Positions 45,158 through 55,033 of a stretch of DNA of 64,000 nucleotides are shown piece by piece. The notes beneath the pieces are model-generated. The model was not told where the DNA came from, searched no databases, and worked only from the letters and a program-made list of their open reading frames with translations. Numbering within the stretch: position 1 is the stretch's first letter; every line of letters starts with the position of its first letter. Origin of the DNA: Allopusillimonas lactea (GTDB taxonomy: Bacteria; Pseudomonadota; Gammaproteobacteria; Burkholderiales; Burkholderiaceae_B); contig NZ_JAJJOZ010000001.1 in the NCBI RefSeq assembly GCF_021653995.1, positions 620,001-684,000 of the forward strand, read 5' to 3'. Both the position numbers and the translations under genes were made by a program.

Positions 45158-46618
45158 TTAATCGGCCCGGTAGTTCGGCGCTTCCTTCGTGATCTGCACG
45201 TCGTGCACATGCGACTCTCGCACACCAGCGGAGGTGATCTCGACGAATTCGGCCTTGGTGCGCATTTCTTCGATGGTGGCGCAGCCGCAATAGCCCATGG
45301 AGGCGCGGATGCCGCCGACCAGCTGGTAAATGATGGCGATGACACTGCCCTTGTAGGCGACGCGGCCTTCGATGCCTTCAGGCACGAGCTTGTCGACGTT
45401 GTTGGCCGGATCCTGGAAGTAGCGGTCGGCCGAGCCGTCGGCCATGGCCCCCAAGCTGCCCATTCCGCGATATGACTTGTACGAGCGCCCCTGGAACAGC
45501 ACGACTTCGCCGGGGGATTCTTCGGTGCCTGCGAACATGCCACCCATCATGCAGGCGCTGGCGCCGGCAGCAAGGGCCTTGGACACGTCGCCCGAATAGC
45601 GGATGCCGCCGTCAGCGATAAGGGGCACGCCCGTGCCTTCGAGCGCCTTGGCCACATCGGCAATGGCGGTGATTTGCGGCACGCCCACACCCGCAACAAT
45701 GCGCGTGGTGCAGATGGAGCCAGGGCCGATGCCGACCTTGACGCAGTCGGCACCTGCCTCGACCAGCGAGCGCGCGGCGGCTGCAGTGGCGATGTTGCCC
45801 CCGATGACCTGGATGTTGGGATAGTTTTTCTTGACCCAGCGCACACGGTCGATCACGCCTTGAGAATGGCCGTGGGCAGTATCGACCACGATGGCATCCA
45901 CACCCGCGTTGGCAAGCTTCTCGACGCGTTCTTCGGTGCCTTCGCCCACACCCACGGCGGCGCCAACGCGCAACTGCCCCTGGTGGTCTTTGCTGGCGAT
46001 GGGGTGTTCGGTGTTCTTGACGATATCCTTGACCGTCGCCAGACCGCGCAGCTGGAACTGGTCGTTGACGATGAGCACGCGCTCGAGGCGGTGCTTGTGC
46101 ATCAGGGCCTGGGCTTCGTCCAGCGTGGCGCCTTCTTTCATGGTGACCAGGCGGTCTTGTTGCGTCATGACATCGCGCAGGGGGACATCGAGGCGGTCTT
46201 CGAAGCGCAGGTCGCGGTTGGTGACGATGCCGACCAGCTTGCCGCCCTCGACCACCGGCAGGCCGGAAATGCCGTGCTGGCGCTGCAGCGCGATGGCATC
46301 GCGCACCTTCATAGTGGGCGTGACGGTGACTGGATCGATAACGATGCCGAACTCGTGGCGTTTTACACGGGCAACTTCACGCGCCTGCTGGTCTGCCGAC
46401 AGATTCTTGTGGATGATGCCGATGCCGCCCTCTTGCGCCATGGCGATGGCCAGGCGGGATTCCGTCACGGTATCCATGGCGGCGGATACCAGAGGAATGT
46501 TGAGCGTGATGTCGCGCGTGAAACGCGTAACGAGAGAGGTGTCGCGGGGAAGAATGTTGGAATACGCCGGCACCAACAACACGTCGTCGAAGGTTAGCGC
46601 TTTTTTGATGAGACGCAT
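45158..46618 (-). CDS. guaB: IMP dehydrogenase
   Basis: 486 residues, full length. The TIM barrel is interrupted by two CBS domains (about residues 95-210). The catalytic loop IGPGSICTTR (Cys about 302), the FDDVLLVPAYSNILPRD start and the GGIRYSGDVSKALAAGA phosphate site are all present. It oxidises IMP to XMP, the rate-limiting step to GMP. In related genomes guaB is normally directly ahead of guaA; here a block of four accessory genes separates them. Confidence 0.97.
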   Translation of the reverse strand: MRLIKKALTFDDVLLVPAYSNILPRDTSLVTRFTRDITLNIPLVSAAMDTVTESRLAIAMAQEGGIGIIHKNLSADQQAREVARVKRHEFGIVIDPVTVTPTMKVRDAIALQRQHGISGLPVVEGGKLVGIVTNRDLRFEDRLDVPLRDVMTQQDRLVTMKEGATLDEAQALMHKHRLERVLIVNDQFQLRGLATVKDIVKNTEHPIASKDHQGQLRVGAAVGVGEGTEERVEKLANAGVDAIVVDTAHGHSQGVIDRVRWVKKNYPNIQVIGGNIATAAAARSLVEAGADCVKVGIGPGSICTTRIVAGVGVPQITAIADVAKALEGTGVPLIADGGIRYSGDVSKALAAGASACMMGGMFAGTEESPGEVVLFQGRSYKSYRGMGSLGAMADGSADRYFQDPANNVDKLVPEGIEGRVAYKGSVIAIIYQLVGGIRASMGYCGCATIEEMRTKAEFVEITSAGVRESHVHDVQITKEAPNYRAD

Positions 46619-46705
46619 AAAGACAAGCTCCGTGCAAAGCGAGATTATACGCCACGCAAGGGTAAATACCTAGCGCGGGGCGCAATGCGCCCCGCCTTGA
46701 GGACA

Positions 46706-49700
46706 TCAGCCCAGCCAGACGCGCGCATTGCGGAACATGCGCAGCCAGGGCGTATAACCGCCGTGCGCCGTGCTAATGCCGCCGCTGTCGCGCACGCCCC
46801 AGCGCTCGGGCGCCCACGACATAGCCACATTGCGCGTGACACGCTCCGGATGCGGCATCATCACGGTGAAGCGGCCGTCGGCCGTGGTGACGCCAGCCAG
46901 GCCGCCGGGGCTGCCGTTGGGGTTGAACGGGTAACGCTCTGTGCGCACACCGCGATGATCAACGTAATACAGCGCACCCGCCACCTTGGCCGGATCGCCC
47001 TGGATCGCGAAGTTGGCGTAACCTTCGCCGTGCGCAACCGCGATGGGAACCTGGGTGCCGGCCATGCCTTGCAGGAACAGCGAGGGGCTGTCGGGGATCT
47101 CGACCAGCGTCAGGCGTGCTTCGTATTTTTCGGACTGGTTGCGGGTGAAGCGGGGCCAGTGTTGCGCACCCGGAATCATGCCCGCAAGGGCCGCCATCAT
47201 CTGGCAACCGTTGCACACACCGAGCGCGAAGACGTCGGGGCGGGCAAAGAAGGCCGCGAACTGATCCGCCAACCGCGCGTTGAAACGTATGGTTCGGGCC
47301 CAGCCCTCGCCGGCGCCAAGCACGTCGCCATAGCTGAAGCCGCCAACGGACACAAAGCCCTGCACATCCGCCATGCTGGCGCGCCCCGCCAGCAAGTCTG
47401 TCATGTGCACGTCGATGGCTTCGAAGCCGGCCTTGTCGAAAGCCCACGCCATCTCGACCTGGCTGTTGCAGCCCTGCTCGCGCAGCACCGCCACACGCGG
47501 ACGTGCGCCGGAGGCAATATACGGGGCTGCGATATCTTCCTGCGGGTCGAAGTCCACGCGCGGCGTGAGGCCGGGGTCTTTCACATCCTGCCAGAGGTCG
47601 AATTCAGCCTGCGCGCAGTCAGGATTGTCGCGCAGCGCCATGATGCGGCGGGTGACCTCGCTCCATTGCCGGCCCAATTCGGCGCGCGGCTTTTGATATA
47701 CACACTTGCCATCGCGGTACACCTGTATTTCGTCCGCGGTGTTCAAGCCGCCCAACACGTGCGCGTGCGTGGATAGCCCCACGCCCCGCAGCGCCTGCAG
47801 AACGGCGTCGCGCTGGCCTCGCGGCACCTGGATAACGGCGCCCGCTTCTTCGTTGAAGAGCGCCTTGAGGGTCGCCTCGTCGCGCTGCACGGCAACCTGT
47901 TCGGGGCGGATCTTGTAGTCGCCCGCGTCCGCGGTGTGCGGGTCGATGGTGAGCATGTCTACATTGATGGACACACCTACGTGGCCCGCGAAAGCCATTT
48001 CGCAAACCGTGGCCAACAAGCCGCCGTCGGAGCGGTCGTGGTAGGCCAGGATGTGGCCTTGCGCGGCCAGCTCGCGGATGATGTGGAAGAAGGCCTTGAG
48101 CGCACCGGCATCGTTGATGTCCGGCACCAGCTCGCCCACCTGGTTGAACGCATTGGCCAGGACCGAGCCGCCCATGCGCTGCGCCCCTTGGCCCAGGTCG
48201 ATGAAGATCAAGGACGTGTCGCCCGCGTCGGTGCGCAGCTGGGGCGTGAGCGTGCGCCGCACGTCGCTCACAGGCGCGAAGGCAGTCACGATGAGCGATA
48301 CCGGCGCCAGCACGGCGCGCGCATCGCCATCTTGCTGCCAGCTTGTCCGCATGGACAGCGAATCTTTACCCACCGGAATGGAAAGATCGAGCGCCTGGCA
48401 CCAGTCGCTGACAGCCGCGACCGTGTCGTACAACGCGGCATCCTGCCCTGCCGTACCGCAGGCAGCCATCCAGTTGGCGGACAGCTTGATGTCTTTGAGC
48501 GACTGCACATCGGCCGCCACGAGATTGGTAAGCGCCTCGGCGACTGCCATGCGCCCCGAGGCCGGGGCATTGATCACGGCCAGCGGCGTGCGCTCGCCCA
48601 TAGCCATGGCCTCGCCGCGCACCCCTTCGTAGTCGGCCAAAGTGACCGCGCAATCGGCCACCGGCACTTGCCAGGGGCCAACCATTTGGTCGCGGCTGCT
48701 CATGCCGCCCACGCTGCGGTCTCCGATGGTGATCAGGAAGTTTTTACTGGCAACCGTTGGATGGCGCAGCACGCGGTCGACCGCTTCCGCCAAGTCGATC
48801 CCGACCAGATCGATGTCTTCGTGCAGCAGCTCGACGCGAGAAACGTCGCGCGTCATGCGGGGCGGCTTGCCCAGGATGACGTCGATCGGCACATCGACCG
48901 GGCGCGGCTGCGCGCCATAAGCAGCTTGCGCAGGCGAGGCGGGGCGATGCGCGGCGGGCGGCTCATCCGCCGGGCCGGCGTCGGGCGCCGCATGACTGTC
49001 GGCCAGCACATGCCGCACGCTTTCCAGGCCGGGCAGGCCCTCGCCAAAGGTAACGCGCAACTGCCGCGCTTCGGTGGCCACACCCACCACCGCATAAGGG
49101 CAGCGCTCGCGGCGGGCGATCAAGTCGAAACGGGCCAGGTCTTGGGGCAGCACCGCTAGCACATAGCGCTCTTGCGATTCATTGCTCCAGATTTCGGCAG
49201 CCGACAGGCCGGATTCTTCGAGATGGACGCGTTCGAGTTCGAAGATGGCGCCACGACCCGCGTCGTTGACCAGTTCGGGGAAGGCGTTGGACAGCCCACC
49301 CGCACCGACATCGTGGATAGCCAAAATGGGGTTGTTGTCGGCCTGCTGCCAGCAGCGATCGATCACCTCTTGCGCCCGGCGTTCGATTTCAGGGTTGCCG
49401 CGCTGCACGGAGTCGAAGTCGAGCTCGGCCGTGTTGGCGCCGGCGCTCATGCTGGAGGCTGCGCCGCCGCCCATGCCGATGCGCATGCCTGGGCCGCCCA
49501 ACTGAATAAGCAGTGCGCCGGGAGGCAGCGGATCTTTATGTGTGAGGCGGGCGTCGATAGCGCCCAGGCCGCCGGCGATCATGATGGGTTTGTGGTAGCC
49601 CCACTGCGTGCCGGCGGATGCCTGCTCGAACACGCGGAAGTAGCCCAGCAGGTTGGGCCGCCCGAATTCGTTGTTGAATGCAGCGCCGCCAATGGGGCCC

Positions 49701-50848
49701 TCGATCATGATGTCGAGCGGCGTCGCGATGCGGTCGGGCGCCCCGTAGTGATCAGTTTCCCACGGCTCGAGCGCATCTTTGAACCGCAGGTTGGAGACCG
49801 TGAAGCCGGTAAGGCCCGCCTTGGGCTTGGAGCCCCGGCCCGTGGCACCTTCGTCGCGGATCTCGCCTCCCGCGCCGGTGGCCGCGCCGGGAAACGGCGC
49901 AATGGCGGTGGGGTGATTATGCGTTTCCACCTTCATCAGCGTGTGCATGGTGGCCGGGTAATGGCGGTAGACAGGCTCGCCGCCCGGTTCGCCGGCATGG
50001 AAAACGGAGACATCGGCGCCGCGCATGATGGCTGCGTTATCGGAATAGGCCACCACGGTGCCTTCGGGCTGCGCCGCGTGGGTGGCGCGGATCATGCCGA
50101 ACAGGGTGTTGGGCTGCGCTTGGCCGTCGATGACCCAACTGGCGTTGAAGATCTTGTGGCGACAGTGCTCGCTGTTGGCTTGCGCGAACATCATCAGTTC
50201 GACGTCGGTGGGGTTGCGCCCCAACTGCCGGAATGCTTCGTCGAGATAGTCGACCTCGTCGGCCGACAGCGCCAGGCCGAGCTCGCGATTGGCGTGCTCC
50301 AGCGCGCCCTTGCCTTGCCCCATCACGTCTATCGTTTGGATGGGCTTGCCAGGCAGCGAAGCGAACAACGCGGCGCCGTCGAATGCAGCGTCGACGACGG
50401 TTTCGGTCATGCGGTCGTGCAGGCAGGCAGCAATCGCGGACAGTTGGGCCTCATCCAGCGACCGCGCGCCTAGCAACCCGCGCGACGGGGTAATGAAATA
50501 GCGGATGCCGCGCTCGATGCGGCGCACGGCGGACAACCCGCAGTTATGGGCGATGTCTGTGGCCTTGCTGGCCCATGGCGAAACCGTGCCGAGGCGTGGC
50601 ACGACGCGCAGCACCAGGGTGTTGCGGCCTTCTTTGGCGGCCTGCTCGGGCGCTGTGCCGTAATCGAGCAACTGCGCCAGGCGCTGCTTGCCCGTGTCGT
50701 CGAGCGTGCCTTCGATCCAGACGAAATGTTCATAGCGGGCGTCGATATCGCCCACAGGCAGGCCCTGCTGGGCAAAACGCTGGAGCAAACGCTCGCGGCG
50801 GAAGGACGAAAGGACGGAAGAACCTGGAAAATGCTGGATGGAGTTCAC
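46706..50848 (-). CDS. purL: Phosphoribosylformylglycinamidine synthase, large single-chain form
   Basis: 1380 residues. N-terminal PurS-like part, linker with NSEHCRHKIFNASW (about 230), two AIR-synthase-like halves with VETHNHPTAIAPFPGAATGAGG and the structural-ATP half, and a C-terminal class I glutaminase with Cys in FALGVCNGCQM (about 1220) and His in MMPHPERVTR. It makes FGAM from FGAR with glutamine and ATP in purine synthesis. A Pro/Ala-rich stretch of about 40 residues near 620-660 (NADEPPAAHRP-like, DVPIDVILGK after it) is a linker insertion making it longer than the roughly 1300-residue norm. Confidence 0.97.
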   Translation of the reverse strand: MNSIQHFPGSSVLSSFRRERLLQRFAQQGLPVGDIDARYEHFVWIEGTLDDTGKQRLAQLLDYGTAPEQAAKEGRNTLVLRVVPRLGTVSPWASKATDIAHNCGLSAVRRIERGIRYFITPSRGLLGARSLDEAQLSAIAACLHDRMTETVVDAAFDGAALFASLPGKPIQTIDVMGQGKGALEHANRELGLALSADEVDYLDEAFRQLGRNPTDVELMMFAQANSEHCRHKIFNASWVIDGQAQPNTLFGMIRATHAAQPEGTVVAYSDNAAIMRGADVSVFHAGEPGGEPVYRHYPATMHTLMKVETHNHPTAIAPFPGAATGAGGEIRDEGATGRGSKPKAGLTGFTVSNLRFKDALEPWETDHYGAPDRIATPLDIMIEGPIGGAAFNNEFGRPNLLGYFRVFEQASAGTQWGYHKPIMIAGGLGAIDARLTHKDPLPPGALLIQLGGPGMRIGMGGGAASSMSAGANTAELDFDSVQRGNPEIERRAQEVIDRCWQQADNNPILAIHDVGAGGLSNAFPELVNDAGRGAIFELERVHLEESGLSAAEIWSNESQERYVLAVLPQDLARFDLIARRERCPYAVVGVATEARQLRVTFGEGLPGLESVRHVLADSHAAPDAGPADEPPAAHRPASPAQAAYGAQPRPVDVPIDVILGKPPRMTRDVSRVELLHEDIDLVGIDLAEAVDRVLRHPTVASKNFLITIGDRSVGGMSSRDQMVGPWQVPVADCAVTLADYEGVRGEAMAMGERTPLAVINAPASGRMAVAEALTNLVAADVQSLKDIKLSANWMAACGTAGQDAALYDTVAAVSDWCQALDLSIPVGKDSLSMRTSWQQDGDARAVLAPVSLIVTAFAPVSDVRRTLTPQLRTDAGDTSLIFIDLGQGAQRMGGSVLANAFNQVGELVPDINDAGALKAFFHIIRELAAQGHILAYHDRSDGGLLATVCEMAFAGHVGVSINVDMLTIDPHTADAGDYKIRPEQVAVQRDEATLKALFNEEAGAVIQVPRGQRDAVLQALRGVGLSTHAHVLGGLNTADEIQVYRDGKCVYQKPRAELGRQWSEVTRRIMALRDNPDCAQAEFDLWQDVKDPGLTPRVDFDPQEDIAAPYIASGARPRVAVLREQGCNSQVEMAWAFDKAGFEAIDVHMTDLLAGRASMADVQGFVSVGGFSYGDVLGAGEGWARTIRFNARLADQFAAFFARPDVFALGVCNGCQMMAALAGMIPGAQHWPRFTRNQSEKYEARLTLVEIPDSPSLFLQGMAGTQVPIAVAHGEGYANFAIQGDPAKVAGALYYVDHRGVRTERYPFNPNGSPGGLAGVTTADGRFTVMMPHPERVTRNVAMSWAPERWGVRDSGGISTAHGGYTPWLRMFRNARVWLG

Positions 50849-50906
50849 GTTGCTACGCAGGCAAAAGGAGGACTGGACCCGCCATTTTACCTGTTTAAAC
50901 GCCGCC

Positions 50907-51485
50907 CTACCCGTTTGTGCCAGGGCTCTCGGGCTCAGGATAACTGACTTCCAGGATATCGAGTTCGTCCATGCCTGCGGGGGTGCGCAGCGTGACCGTG
51001 TCGCCTTCGCGCGCCTTGATCAACGCGCGCGCCACCGGCGAGATCCAGCTGATGCGGCCCCGCAGCGGCTCGGCCTCATCCACGCCGACGATCGTGACGC
51101 GAAAGACCTCACCCTTGCGGTCGCTATATTCGACCGTGGCGCCGAAAAACACCTGGTCGCGGTTGGGCTGCAACGCCGGATCGACCACCTCGGCCTGCTC
51201 CAGGCGTTTGGTCAGGAAACGCATGCGACGGTCGATTTCGCGCAGCCGCTTCTTGCCGTACAGGTAATCGCCGTTTTCGGAACGATCGCCGTTGGAAGCG
51301 GCCCAGGACACAATCTGGACGACGTTGGGCCGCTCTACATTCATCAGTTCGGCCAGCTCCGCCCGCAGCTTTTCGTAGCCCTGGCGCGTCATGTAGTTGC
51401 GCGTACCCTGGGGCAGCGCGACGGCGTCGGGGCCCAGGTCGTCATCGTCGTCGTTGTCGGATTCTTTGACAAATGCCTTGTTCAT
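50907..51485 (-). CDS. greB: Transcription elongation factor GreB
   Basis: 192 residues, longer than the usual 158 because of an acidic N-terminal tail (ESDNDDDDDLGPDAV). The coiled coil with the acidic tip is present (VVQIVSWAASNGDRSENGDY, then YGKKRLREIDRRMRFL), as is the C-terminal FKBP-like domain (GRISWISPVARALIKAREGD). It stimulates transcript cleavage by backtracked RNA polymerase. The gene follows purL on the opposite side of a 58-bp gap, same strand. Confidence 0.94.
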   Translation of the reverse strand: MNKAFVKESDNDDDDDLGPDAVALPQGTRNYMTRQGYEKLRAELAELMNVERPNVVQIVSWAASNGDRSENGDYLYGKKRLREIDRRMRFLTKRLEQAEVVDPALQPNRDQVFFGATVEYSDRKGEVFRVTIVGVDEAEPLRGRISWISPVARALIKAREGDTVTLRTPAGMDELDILEVSYPEPESPGTNG

Positions 51486-51549
51486 GGTACTGATATGCGA
51501 ATCGTGCCCCGGCGCCGCGACTGAGCGGGCTGCCAGAAGCGTATAAAAA

Positions 51550-52380
51550 TCAGATCCAGTCGTGCCAGACGGGGGTGAGCCCCGCAGGCAGCGGCGGAAT
51601 GCCGCCTAGATCGGCCTTGCCCTCCCGCGGGCTGTGGAAATCGGAACCGGCGGACGCCATGAAGCCGTATACGCGCGCCACCCGCGCGTATTCGATGAAT
51701 TGTTCGGCTGTGTGGCTGCCGGTTACAACCTCGATGCCAATGCCGCCAGCCTCTTTGAACTGCGTGTAAAGGGCATCGAACTGAAGCGGTGTGTATTGGT
51801 AGCGCCCAGGGTGTGCAATGACCGCGCGCCCACCCGCATCGACGATCCAGCGCACGGCGTCGTTCAGGCTGGACCAGTGCATGGGCACATAGCCCGGACG
51901 CCCATCGCCCAGGTATTTGTCGAACACCTCTTGCATGGTCTTGCAATAGCCTTGCTGCACCATGAAACGCGCGAAGTGCGTACGGCTGATCAGGTCGGGG
52001 TTGCCGACGTACTCAAGCGCCCCATCATAGGCCCCCTGCACACCGAGCTCTTCGAGACGCTGTGCCATCTTGTGGGAGCGCACCGCCCGGCCACCTCGTA
52101 TGGAGGCCAGGCCGTTGTTCAACGGTTCATTGTCGACATCCACATTAAGGCCGACGATATGCACGGTATGCCCGCACCAGGTGACGGAAACTTCAACCCC
52201 GTCGATGTAATGCATGCCCAGCGCCTCGGCTGCCTCGCGCGCCTCTGCCTGGCCGGAGAGCTCATCGTGATCGGTGAGCGACCACAGCTCGACGCCGTTT
52301 TGATGCGCGCGCGCAGCCACCGCCGCCGGCGCGAGTACGCCGTCGGACATCAGGGAATGGCAGTGCAGGTCGACCTTCAA
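51550..52380 (-). CDS. PHP-domain phosphoesterase (3',5'-nucleoside bisphosphate phosphatase / RNase AM type)
   Basis: 276 residues. Metal-binding PHP motifs are clear: VDLHCHSLMSDG at the start, LTDHDELSG, and AHPGRYQYTP and SAGSDFHSPREG further on. Homologues (YciV/TrpH) degrade pAp and short 5' oligoribonucleotides. The protein is cytoplasmic. It is transcribed with or just before greB on the same strand. Confidence 0.9.
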   Translation of the reverse strand: MKVDLHCHSLMSDGVLAPAAVAARAHQNGVELWSLTDHDELSGQAEAREAAEALGMHYIDGVEVSVTWCGHTVHIVGLNVDVDNEPLNNGLASIRGGRAVRSHKMAQRLEELGVQGAYDGALEYVGNPDLISRTHFARFMVQQGYCKTMQEVFDKYLGDGRPGYVPMHWSSLNDAVRWIVDAGGRAVIAHPGRYQYTPLQFDALYTQFKEAGGIGIEVVTGSHTAEQFIEYARVARVYGFMASAGSDFHSPREGKADLGGIPPLPAGLTPVWHDWI

Positions 52381-52536
52381 ATGTGCTCCAGTGTTGAATT
52401 CTTAGTTTACAAGAGACGGGGCGCGCCTGCGCGGCGGGCCCTACCGTGTGGACGAGCCTGCCGCTGACGGAGACAACGAGGCGGCAAGCGTGACGACGAG
52501 ATGCACCTGCGTGACGGGCAGGCACGGCGGGCGGTG

Positions 52537-53484
52537 CTAAGCCAGCAAAAACGCCTCGATCGGTGCAATCTGCGCTGTGTCGCGCAGCGTGGGTGCGTGG
52601 CCAACCCCTGCCACCGTGTGCAGCTGCGCATTTGGATTGCGGCGCAGCATCTCCTGCGCGGTCTGCTCCGTCAGGAGATCAGATTTTTCGCCACGCATGA
52701 TCAGCACTGGCTGCTGAATGCTTTCATAAGCCTGCCACAGCATCACTTCAGATGCCTCGAGCGAGGCGGGGTTCTGCAACGCGAACGGCTCTGCGATGCG
52801 CAAATCGTAGTGCTGCACCCAGCGGCCACCTTGAGGCAGGAATACATGGCGGGTGAGATCTTCCCAACCAGCCCTGTCGTGCAGACCGAAACCCTCAGAA
52901 ACGCTACGCACGTAATCGACGGCCTCGTCGAAGCTGCCAAACACCCTGGGCTGGCCAACATAAGCGGCAATGCGCGCCAGCCCCGCAAGATCCAGCGTGG
53001 GCCCGATATCATTGAGCACATAGCGGCCCACAGGCAGCATGAGGTCGCCAGACAAGCCCTCACCCGGACGTTCGGGGCGCAGCGCACACGCCAGCGCCAT
53101 GCCGCCTGCCATCGCCATGCCGATCAACCCGCCCATGGACGTACCTACCCAGTCAAGCTGCACGGGTCGCAAGCGTGCAATCAACGCGAGAACATCGGCC
53201 ACATATTGGGGAACGACATAATAGGCGGGGTTGACCAGCCAGTCGGATCGCCCCCGGCCCACGATATCCGGGCACACCACACGATAATGCGCCGCCATGC
53301 GCCGCGCCAGATAATCGAAGTCACGACCTGTGCGCGTCAGGCCATGCACGCACAGCAGCACCCTGTCATTGCCAGGATCGCCCCATTCCCAATACGCCAT
53401 GCGGTGCAGGCCGGCTGGGCTGGCGCACACCACGTAGTCGAGCCGCGGCTGGGCGGCGAGGTCCAATCGTGCAGGTACTGTCAT
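52537..53484 (-). CDS. Alpha/beta hydrolase
   Basis: 315 residues. Oxyanion strand VLLCVHGLTRTGRDFDYLAR, nucleophile elbow VGTSMGGLIGMA (Ser about residue 120), Asp in RGEKSDLLTE and His in GVGHAPTL complete the catalytic triad. ATG 53484 is used because the conserved part begins soon after; upstream in-frame sequence is unrelated. The natural substrate is unknown. It lies between the PHP gene and the dehydrogenase operon on the same strand, separated by 128 bp from lpd. Confidence 0.85.
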   Translation of the reverse strand: MTVPARLDLAAQPRLDYVVCASPAGLHRMAYWEWGDPGNDRVLLCVHGLTRTGRDFDYLARRMAAHYRVVCPDIVGRGRSDWLVNPAYYVVPQYVADVLALIARLRPVQLDWVGTSMGGLIGMAMAGGMALACALRPERPGEGLSGDLMLPVGRYVLNDIGPTLDLAGLARIAAYVGQPRVFGSFDEAVDYVRSVSEGFGLHDRAGWEDLTRHVFLPQGGRWVQHYDLRIAEPFALQNPASLEASEVMLWQAYESIQQPVLIMRGEKSDLLTEQTAQEMLRRNPNAQLHTVAGVGHAPTLRDTAQIAPIEAFLLA

Positions 53485-53612
53485 GAAGGCTCGCGAAGAA
53501 ATGAAGAAATCAAGGAGGGGATTGCAGCGCACCAGAACAAAAGCAAATTGATTGTACGTCCAGAGCGGGAACGCACTGTTTGCCGCGCGGCGTCTTGCGC
53601 GATAGTGCGCCC

Positions 53613-55025
53613 TCACACATGCAGTGCGTGGCCCAGCGCGCGCAGCGCGGCTTCCTGCACGGCCTCGCCCAGCGAGGGATGAGCATGGATAGTACCGGCC
53701 ACGTCTTCGAGCCGCGCGCCCATTTCCAGCGACTGCCCGAATGCGGCGGCCAGTTCGGAAACGCCCCGCCCCACCGCCTGCCAGCCCACGATGAGGTGGT
53801 CGTCCCGCCGGGCCACCACACGCACGAAGCCGCCCGATGACTCCAGTGTCATGGCGCGGCCGTTGGCAGCGAAGGGGAATGCCGCGCTGATGCAGTCCAG
53901 TCCTGCGATCCGTGCTGCCTCAGGGCTCAAGCCGGCGGTCACCACTTCTGGGTCGGTAAAACACACGGCCGGTATCGCTGCGGGTGCGAAACGGCGACGA
54001 CGGCCCGCGATAATCTCGGCCACCATCTCGCCTTGCGCCATGGCTCGATGCGCCAGCATGGGCTCGCCGGTAAGGTCTCCAATCGCCCACACATCGCGCA
54101 TCGATGTGCGGCATTGATCGTCCACCCTTACCGCGCGGCCATCCATATCCAGCCCAAGGCTTTCCAGTCCGAAGCCAGCTATGCGAGGCCGTCTGCCCAC
54201 CGCAACGAGAACCTTGCCGACGTGGAGTGTCTCGCTCTGCGGATCTTTACCCGCCGCCATATCGACCCGTTCGATCAAGAGGCCGCCGCGCGCGTCCAGG
54301 CCGCGCACGGCGCTGTTCAGATGCATGGTCACTCCTAACTGGCGCAGCGCGTCGGCCACGGGCTTGCCAAGTTCGGCGTCGTAGGCCGGCAAAATGCGTT
54401 CACGCGCCTCGACGATATGAACCTCGACGCCGAGCTTGCGATAGGCCATGCCCAACTCCAGGCCAATGTAGCCGCCTCCCACCACGGCGAGGCTGGACGG
54501 CAGAGATGGAGGAGACAGCGCCTCGGTGGAGGAAATCACAGCCCCGCCAAACGGCAGCCCGGGCAGTTCGACGGGCTCGGAGCCCGTTGCCAGCAGTAGA
54601 TGGTCGCAATGAATGTGCAGGTCGCTGCCTTCGTGGCGCATTTCGACTGTCTTGCCGTCGATGATGCGCGCCGTGCCTCGCAGCACCCGCACACCCTGCT
54701 TCTTCAGCAGTGCGCTCACGCCACCCGTGAGGCGTTTGACGATACCGTCCTTCCAGGCAACCGTACGTGCGATGTCGATCGTGGGCTTGCCGCCCGTCTG
54801 TATGCCCAGCACAGAGGATTCGCCATGATTGGCAACGGCATGAAACTGCTCAGCAGCATGGATCAGCGCCTTGGACGGGATACAGCCTATGTTAAGGCAC
54901 GTGCCCCCCACCGCCGCCGATTCGACCACCGTAACCGGTATGCCCAGCTGGCCGGCACGGATAGCGGCCACATAGCCGCCGGGCCCCGCGCCGATGATCA
55001 ACAGCGTCGTAGAAAATGATTGCAT
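53613..55025 (-). CDS. lpdV: Dihydrolipoyl dehydrogenase, E3 of the branched-chain 2-oxoacid dehydrogenase
   Basis: 470 residues. FAD-binding GAGPGGYVAAIRAGQLG at the N-terminus, redox disulfide GGTCLNIGCIPSKALIH (about 40-50), NAD-binding VVGGGYIGLELGMAYRKLG and dimer interface HAHPSLGEAVQEA with the catalytic His. ATG 55025 follows AGGGGGCGGC. It re-oxidises the dihydrolipoyl group of E2 with NAD+. It is the last gene of the bkd-type operon, 8 bp after E2. Confidence 0.94.
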   Translation of the reverse strand: MQSFSTTLLIIGAGPGGYVAAIRAGQLGIPVTVVESAAVGGTCLNIGCIPSKALIHAAEQFHAVANHGESSVLGIQTGGKPTIDIARTVAWKDGIVKRLTGGVSALLKKQGVRVLRGTARIIDGKTVEMRHEGSDLHIHCDHLLLATGSEPVELPGLPFGGAVISSTEALSPPSLPSSLAVVGGGYIGLELGMAYRKLGVEVHIVEARERILPAYDAELGKPVADALRQLGVTMHLNSAVRGLDARGGLLIERVDMAAGKDPQSETLHVGKVLVAVGRRPRIAGFGLESLGLDMDGRAVRVDDQCRTSMRDVWAIGDLTGEPMLAHRAMAQGEMVAEIIAGRRRRFAPAAIPAVCFTDPEVVTAGLSPEAARIAGLDCISAAFPFAANGRAMTLESSGGFVRVVARRDDHLIVGWQAVGRGVSELAAAFGQSLEMGARLEDVAGTIHAHPSLGEAVQEAALRALGHALHV

Positions 55026-55033
55026 GCCGCCCC

